A stretch of DNA of 64,000 nt from Betaproteobacteria bacterium. Its GTDB lineage: Bacteria; Pseudomonadota; Gammaproteobacteria; Burkholderiales; SG8-39. How positions within the stretch are numbered: the first letter of the stretch is position 1; the number at the start of each line of letters is the position of its first letter. The DNA lies in assembly GCA_016210745.1 (NCBI GenBank), contig JACQTO010000139.1, forward strand, positions 1 through 64,000, read 5' to 3'. The notes under the pieces are model-generated. The model was given only the letters and a program-made list of their open reading frames with translations, did not search any database and was not told the origin of the DNA. Of the stretch, positions 59,801-64,000 are shown in pieces. A program made the translations under genes and the position numbers.

Positions 59801-59858
59801 AAGGTAACGATCATCCAAGGCGGGCATCGAATGCGTGCAATTCAATCCGGGAATCAAA

Positions 59859-61316
59859 ATGAATGAAGTGAATTTTGTCGATACGACGCTGCGCGACGGC
59901 CATTCGTGCCTGTGGGCGAAGAGCATGAGGATAGGCATGATGCTGCCGGTCGCCGCGACGATCGACCAGGCCGGGTTCCAGGCGTTCGAAATCATCTCCA
60001 ACACCAACCCGAAGAAGATGGTGCGCGACCTGCGCGAGGATCCGTGGGAGCTGCTCGACCTGATCGCACAGCGCATGCCCAGGACGCCGATGCGCGTCAT
60101 CTGCGGCCGGCATCTGCAGGCGTTCCAGCTTACGCCTCGCGCCATCGAGCAGCTTTGGTACGAGCGGCTAGCCGCGCACGGCGTGCGTCAGGTGCGGATA
60201 TCCGATTCGTCCAATACTGCGGCCGGCTGGCGGCTGTCGGTGGGTTTTGCGCGCAGAGTGGGGATCGACGCCATCGTCAACCTGATTTTTTCGCTCGCCC
60301 CGAAATACTCGGACGAATACTATGCGCAAAGGGCACGCGAGGCGGCGGAGCTGGATGTTCTGCGCATCTGCCTCAAGGATCCGGGCGGGCTGCTCACTCC
60401 CGAGCGCATCCGCTCCCTGGTGCCGGTGATTCTGCAGAATGCCGGCGGCAAGGAGGTGGAACTGCACACTCACTGCAATACCGGATTGGGTTCTCAGTGC
60501 GCGGTGGAAGCCATCAAGCTCGGCATCCGGTGCATCAACACGGCCATCCCGCCGCTGGCGGATTCCAATTCCAATCCGTCGGTTTTCAACGTGGCGAGAA
60601 ACGCGCGCGAGCTGGGTTACACGACGACGGTGGATGAAGAGTCGCTCAAACCGGTCGAGGCGCATTTTATTTCCATCGCGCAGCGCGAAGGCCTGCCTCT
60701 CGGAGCTCCTTCGCCTTACGACATTTCTCCTCACATCCACCAGGTCCCAGGCGGAATGGTCTCGAATTTGCGGCACCAGCTTGCAACGGTTGGACTGGAA
60801 CACAAGATCGAAGCCGTCCGGGAAGAAATCGGCAAGGTGCGGGTGGACTTCGGCTGTCCCATCATGGTTACTCCCTACGCGCAGTTCGTCGGAGTCCAGG
60901 CGACCATGAATGTCCTCACGGGGGAGCGCTACAAGGAAGCTTCCGATGAAGTCATCCAGTTCGCGCTGGGGTTATGGGGCGACGAAGAGAGAGACTCGAT
61001 GGATTCGAACGTCAGGGACCGGATACTGGACCGGCCACGGGCCAGGGAGCTCGCGCACTGGCAGCTTCCCCAGCCTTCGCTGAAAGAGGTGCGGGAGAAA
61101 TACGGGGGCCCGGGCGTATCCGACGATGAACTCCTGCTGCGCTATCTCGCAGGCGAGGACCAAGTGGCCGCCATGCGCGCCGCAGGTCCGTACAAGAGGT
61201 ATGACGGTGCGGGCCAAGGCCTGGTGAGCCTGATCGAAGACCTCACACGGCGTAACAGCATCAGCTACATCCACGTGCAGAAGGACGCAATGTCGCTGAC
61301 CTTGCGAAGCAGCTGA
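59859..61316 (+). CDS. OadA/PycB-type carboxyltransferase domain protein without biotin domain
   Basis: From ATG 59859 (MNEVNFVDTTLRDG) the protein has 485 residues; GTG 59835 is a possible earlier start. It matches the carboxyltransferase domain of oxaloacetate decarboxylase alpha, pyruvate carboxylase and transcarboxylase 5S: VDTTLRDGHSCLWAKSMRI; Lys173 in RICLKDPGGLLTP, the lysine that is carbamylated in the family; and the metal site LHTHCNTGLG (His203, His205). The usual C-terminal biotin-carrier domain (with its MKM motif) is absent. It may decarboxylate oxaloacetate with a separate carrier, or without biotin. It is next to citryl-CoA lyase, which yields oxaloacetate. Confidence 0.85.
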   Translation: MNEVNFVDTTLRDGHSCLWAKSMRIGMMLPVAATIDQAGFQAFEIISNTNPKKMVRDLREDPWELLDLIAQRMPRTPMRVICGRHLQAFQLTPRAIEQLWYERLAAHGVRQVRISDSSNTAAGWRLSVGFARRVGIDAIVNLIFSLAPKYSDEYYAQRAREAAELDVLRICLKDPGGLLTPERIRSLVPVILQNAGGKEVELHTHCNTGLGSQCAVEAIKLGIRCINTAIPPLADSNSNPSVFNVARNARELGYTTTVDEESLKPVEAHFISIAQREGLPLGAPSPYDISPHIHQVPGGMVSNLRHQLATVGLEHKIEAVREEIGKVRVDFGCPIMVTPYAQFVGVQATMNVLTGERYKEASDEVIQFALGLWGDEERDSMDSNVRDRILDRPRARELAHWQLPQPSLKEVREKYGGPGVSDDELLLRYLAGEDQVAAMRAAGPYKRYDGAGQGLVSLIEDLTRRNSISYIHVQKDAMSLTLRSS

Positions 61317-61366
61317 GTCGGCGGGCGGGCTCGATTATCCGGCAAGAGGAATCACAGGAGAAGACC

Positions 61367-62158
61367 ATGGTAGAGGGCGGCAAGAAACGTGGAAAGACGG
61401 CGATTTGCTACAAGACGCGCGATCAAGTCATCGTTCGGGGGCTCGACCTTTGCCGGGATCTGATCGGCAAGGTCGGTTTTACGGAATTCTTTCTGTTTCT
61501 TCTCACCGGCGTTCGGCCAAGCGCCGCTCTGGTCAAGCTCGTCGACGCATCGATGGTGGCGATCTGCGAACATGGGCTGGTGCCATCGGTTCAGGCTGCC
61601 CGCATGACCCTTCATGCCGCGCCGGATGCGCTGCAGGGAGCAGTCGCCGCCGGTTTGCTGGGTGCCGGGTCGGTCATGTTCGGAACTTCCGAGAACGCCG
61701 GGCGCGTCCTCGCCGATATTGCCGAGACCGTGGCCACGCAGAAAAAACCACTTGACCAGGCCGTATTTGAAAAACTGACTCAAATACGTCAGGCCAAGGA
61801 ACCATTGCCCGGCTTTGGCCATCGGACCCATTCCAATGGCGACCCCCGCGCGACCCGGCTGCTCGAGTATGCCGATGAGCTCGGCGTGAGCGGCGCCCAC
61901 TGCGCGGCACTCAGGGAAATCGCCCGCCAAGTCGAGAAAGTCTTCGGCCGCAAGCTGCTTCCGAACATCCAGAGCGCCATTCCGGCAGTGCTGCTCGACG
62001 GGGGCTTCCCGGCCGAGGTGTTGCGCGGTGTCCCGATCGTCGCAAGGGCAGCGGGACTGATTGCGCATCTGGCCGAGGAGAACCAGCGTCCGATCAGCAA
62101 CGACCTCTGGTATTCAGCCGAAGCCGCCATCGACTACGACGGGGTTGCGGCGCGCTGA
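61367..62158 (+). CDS. Citryl-CoA lyase (citrate synthase-fold)
   Basis: A 263-residue protein of the citrate-synthase fold, shorter than citrate synthase (about 430) and typical of stand-alone citryl-CoA lyases. LPGFGHRTHSNGDPRATRL is the central His motif. The position of the other catalytic His of citrate synthase (GHGGANE region) reads GAGSVMFGTSENAGRV, without His, as in the lyase subfamily. It should cleave citryl-CoA (or an analogue) to acetyl-CoA and oxaloacetate. A clear AGGAGA site precedes the ATG. It follows the OadA-like gene by 50 bp in one operon. Confidence 0.85.
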   Translation: MVEGGKKRGKTAICYKTRDQVIVRGLDLCRDLIGKVGFTEFFLFLLTGVRPSAALVKLVDASMVAICEHGLVPSVQAARMTLHAAPDALQGAVAAGLLGAGSVMFGTSENAGRVLADIAETVATQKKPLDQAVFEKLTQIRQAKEPLPGFGHRTHSNGDPRATRLLEYADELGVSGAHCAALREIARQVEKVFGRKLLPNIQSAIPAVLLDGGFPAEVLRGVPIVARAAGLIAHLAEENQRPISNDLWYSAEAAIDYDGVAAR

Positions 62159-62289
62159 GGCTGCCGCGGCCGGTGGCGTGCCGGCTGGGTGAGACAGGCG
62201 GCAGCCGGGTTCGGAATAGGGCGGCTGGGCAGGTGTTTACGCTCGGTTAGGGATTCGTTCCCGCAATCACGCCACCAGGAGGAACCGCC

Positions 62290-62757
62290 ATGCGCACGCT
62301 GTTTCGTCTGTCCCTGGCCATCATCGCCTGCCTCGCATTCGCGCCGGCACTGTACGCCGCCGGGGATACTCCCACCATTCCGACGCGCCCGGCCGATCCC
62401 GATTACGAAAACGGCAAGAAAGCCGTCGATACCGGGAACTGGAAGGTCGCTCTGGAGCATTTCGATCGCGCCGCGTCGCGCGACCCCAACAGTGCGGATA
62501 TCCAGAACTACCTCGGCTACGCCTGGCGCAAGTCCGGCAATCTCGAGCGCGCGTTCAAACACTACGAGGCGGCCCTGCGCCTGGATCCGCGGCACAAGGG
62601 GGCGCATGAGTACATCGGCGAGGCCTACCTGATGACAAACAATCTGCAGAAGGCCGAGGAACACCTGGCGCGGCTCGACAAACTGTGCTTTTTCTCCTGC
62701 GGGGAATACCGGGATCTGAAGAAGGCGATCGAGGACTACAAGCGCGCGAAAAAATAG
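62290..62757 (+). CDS. Small exported TPR protein
   Basis: A 155-residue protein after a GGAGG site, with a signal peptide (MRTLFRLSLAIIACLAFAPA, cleavage near YAAG). Two or three tetratricopeptide repeats follow: DTGNWKVALEHFDRAASRDP, NSADIQNYLGYAWRKSGNLE and KGAHEYIGEAYLMTNNLQKA. A Cys pair lies in LCFFSCGEY. It is probably a periplasmic protein-interaction factor. The gene is not linked by sequence to the acid-cleavage cluster before it. Confidence 0.85.
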   Translation: MRTLFRLSLAIIACLAFAPALYAAGDTPTIPTRPADPDYENGKKAVDTGNWKVALEHFDRAASRDPNSADIQNYLGYAWRKSGNLERAFKHYEAALRLDPRHKGAHEYIGEAYLMTNNLQKAEEHLARLDKLCFFSCGEYRDLKKAIEDYKRAKK

Positions 62758-62796
62758 CCGCTGCGCGGTTCTCCCGCGCGTCCGATTGTTTGGCAA

Positions 62797-62865
62797 CACC
62801 CTAAGCCGATGAGCCGGAACCAAGGAAGCTGGTTTTACCGTTTATTTGCCGACAGTTGCCTCTTA
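62797..62865 (+). repeat. Hairpin element copy 5, lacking the palindrome
   Basis: GCCGGAACCAAGGAAGCTGG followed by TTTTACCGTTTAT is nearly identical to the left flank of copies 2 and 3. It then passes, without any long palindrome, to CCGACAGTTGCCTCTTAGCC, which resembles the right end CAACAGTGACCTTCTAAGC. The hairpin and about 40 bp are missing. It lies between the small TPR gene and recQ. Confidence 0.65.
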
Positions 62866-62968
62866 GCCGACTATCCCCGGGAATCTTCCTGACTCTCCCG
62901 GCGTAAACCTGTCCTTCGGCCGATGCGTTGTGCCAAAATTGCGCCCCGCGCATCCGATAAATCCATTC

Positions 62969-64000
<1,032 letters not shown>

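Overview
The window is a high-GC stretch (my estimate by eye is about 60-65%) of a bacterial chromosome, most likely a betaproteobacterium of the order Burkholderiales. Evidence for this: three orphan Bug-type (tripartite tricarboxylate) solute receptors, a LysR/DUF2917 divergent pair, a RatA/COQ10-like protein, a PBP1A-type synthase, type II NADH dehydrogenase and many organic-acid transporters. I see no rRNA, CRISPR array, prophage or intact insertion sequence. There is one tRNA gene, tRNA-Leu(UAA), at 16479-16567.

Layout. 0-8.3 kb: the end of an ATP-dependent hydantoinase/oxoprolinase pair (hyuA partial, hyuB), convergent with an amidase and an MFS carrier; then a lower-GC LysE exporter and another MFS carrier. 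8.3-16.4 kb: a TumE-type toxin-antitoxin pair, a bifunctional penicillin-binding protein, and a decayed zone with remnants of hipA- and lhr-like genes around a GIY-YIG (DUF123) gene. An exported lectin-like protein, a DUF1015 protein and a second MFS carrier closely paralogous to the one at 4.8-6.1 kb follow. 16.5-31.7 kb: tRNA-Leu, M32 carboxypeptidase, NDH-2, an ACT/UPF0210 pair, a FitAB toxin-antitoxin pair, a pyruvyl-transferase-fold protein, LysR/DUF2917, a double-GFA protein and a CBS protein with a lysine-rich tail. An SDR stands divergent to an SsuABC/TauABC-like ABC operon, followed by VapBC and a TauE/SafE permease. 31.7-35.7 kb: an accessory island with three lower-GC genes (two unknown, one Mrr-like endonuclease) bracketed by about 300-bp inverted repeats, with a livF fragment at its edge. 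35.7-50.8 kb: a double-domain nitrilase, a Bug-MFS-nitronate monooxygenase operon, a TPR protein, a redox cluster (helical periplasmic protein, di-haem cytochrome, ECF sigma factor, YiiX-like hydrolase), ALDH and RidA. 50.9-62.2 kb: TRAP transporter (DctP plus fused DctQM), TPP enzyme, two divergent Bug receptors, CaiB/BaiF CoA-transferase, OadA/PycB-type carboxyltransferase without a biotin domain, and citryl-CoA lyase. 62.3-64 kb: a small TPR protein and the start of recQ.

How the genes work together. The 56-62 kb cluster reads as uptake and CoA-dependent cleavage of a citrate-like acid: a Bug receptor binds it, the CoA-transferase activates it, the citryl-CoA lyase gives acetyl-CoA plus oxaloacetate (or an analogue), and the OadA-like protein handles the oxaloacetate. 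This is inference from family membership and gene order.

The most unusual signal is non-coding. Four intergenic elements (near 3.06, 42.0, 51.0 and 59.7 kb) share flanks and each carries a 44-48 bp perfect palindrome. The palindrome arms differ from copy to copy, yet each copy is perfectly self-complementary. A fifth copy near 62.8 kb has the flanks but no hairpin.
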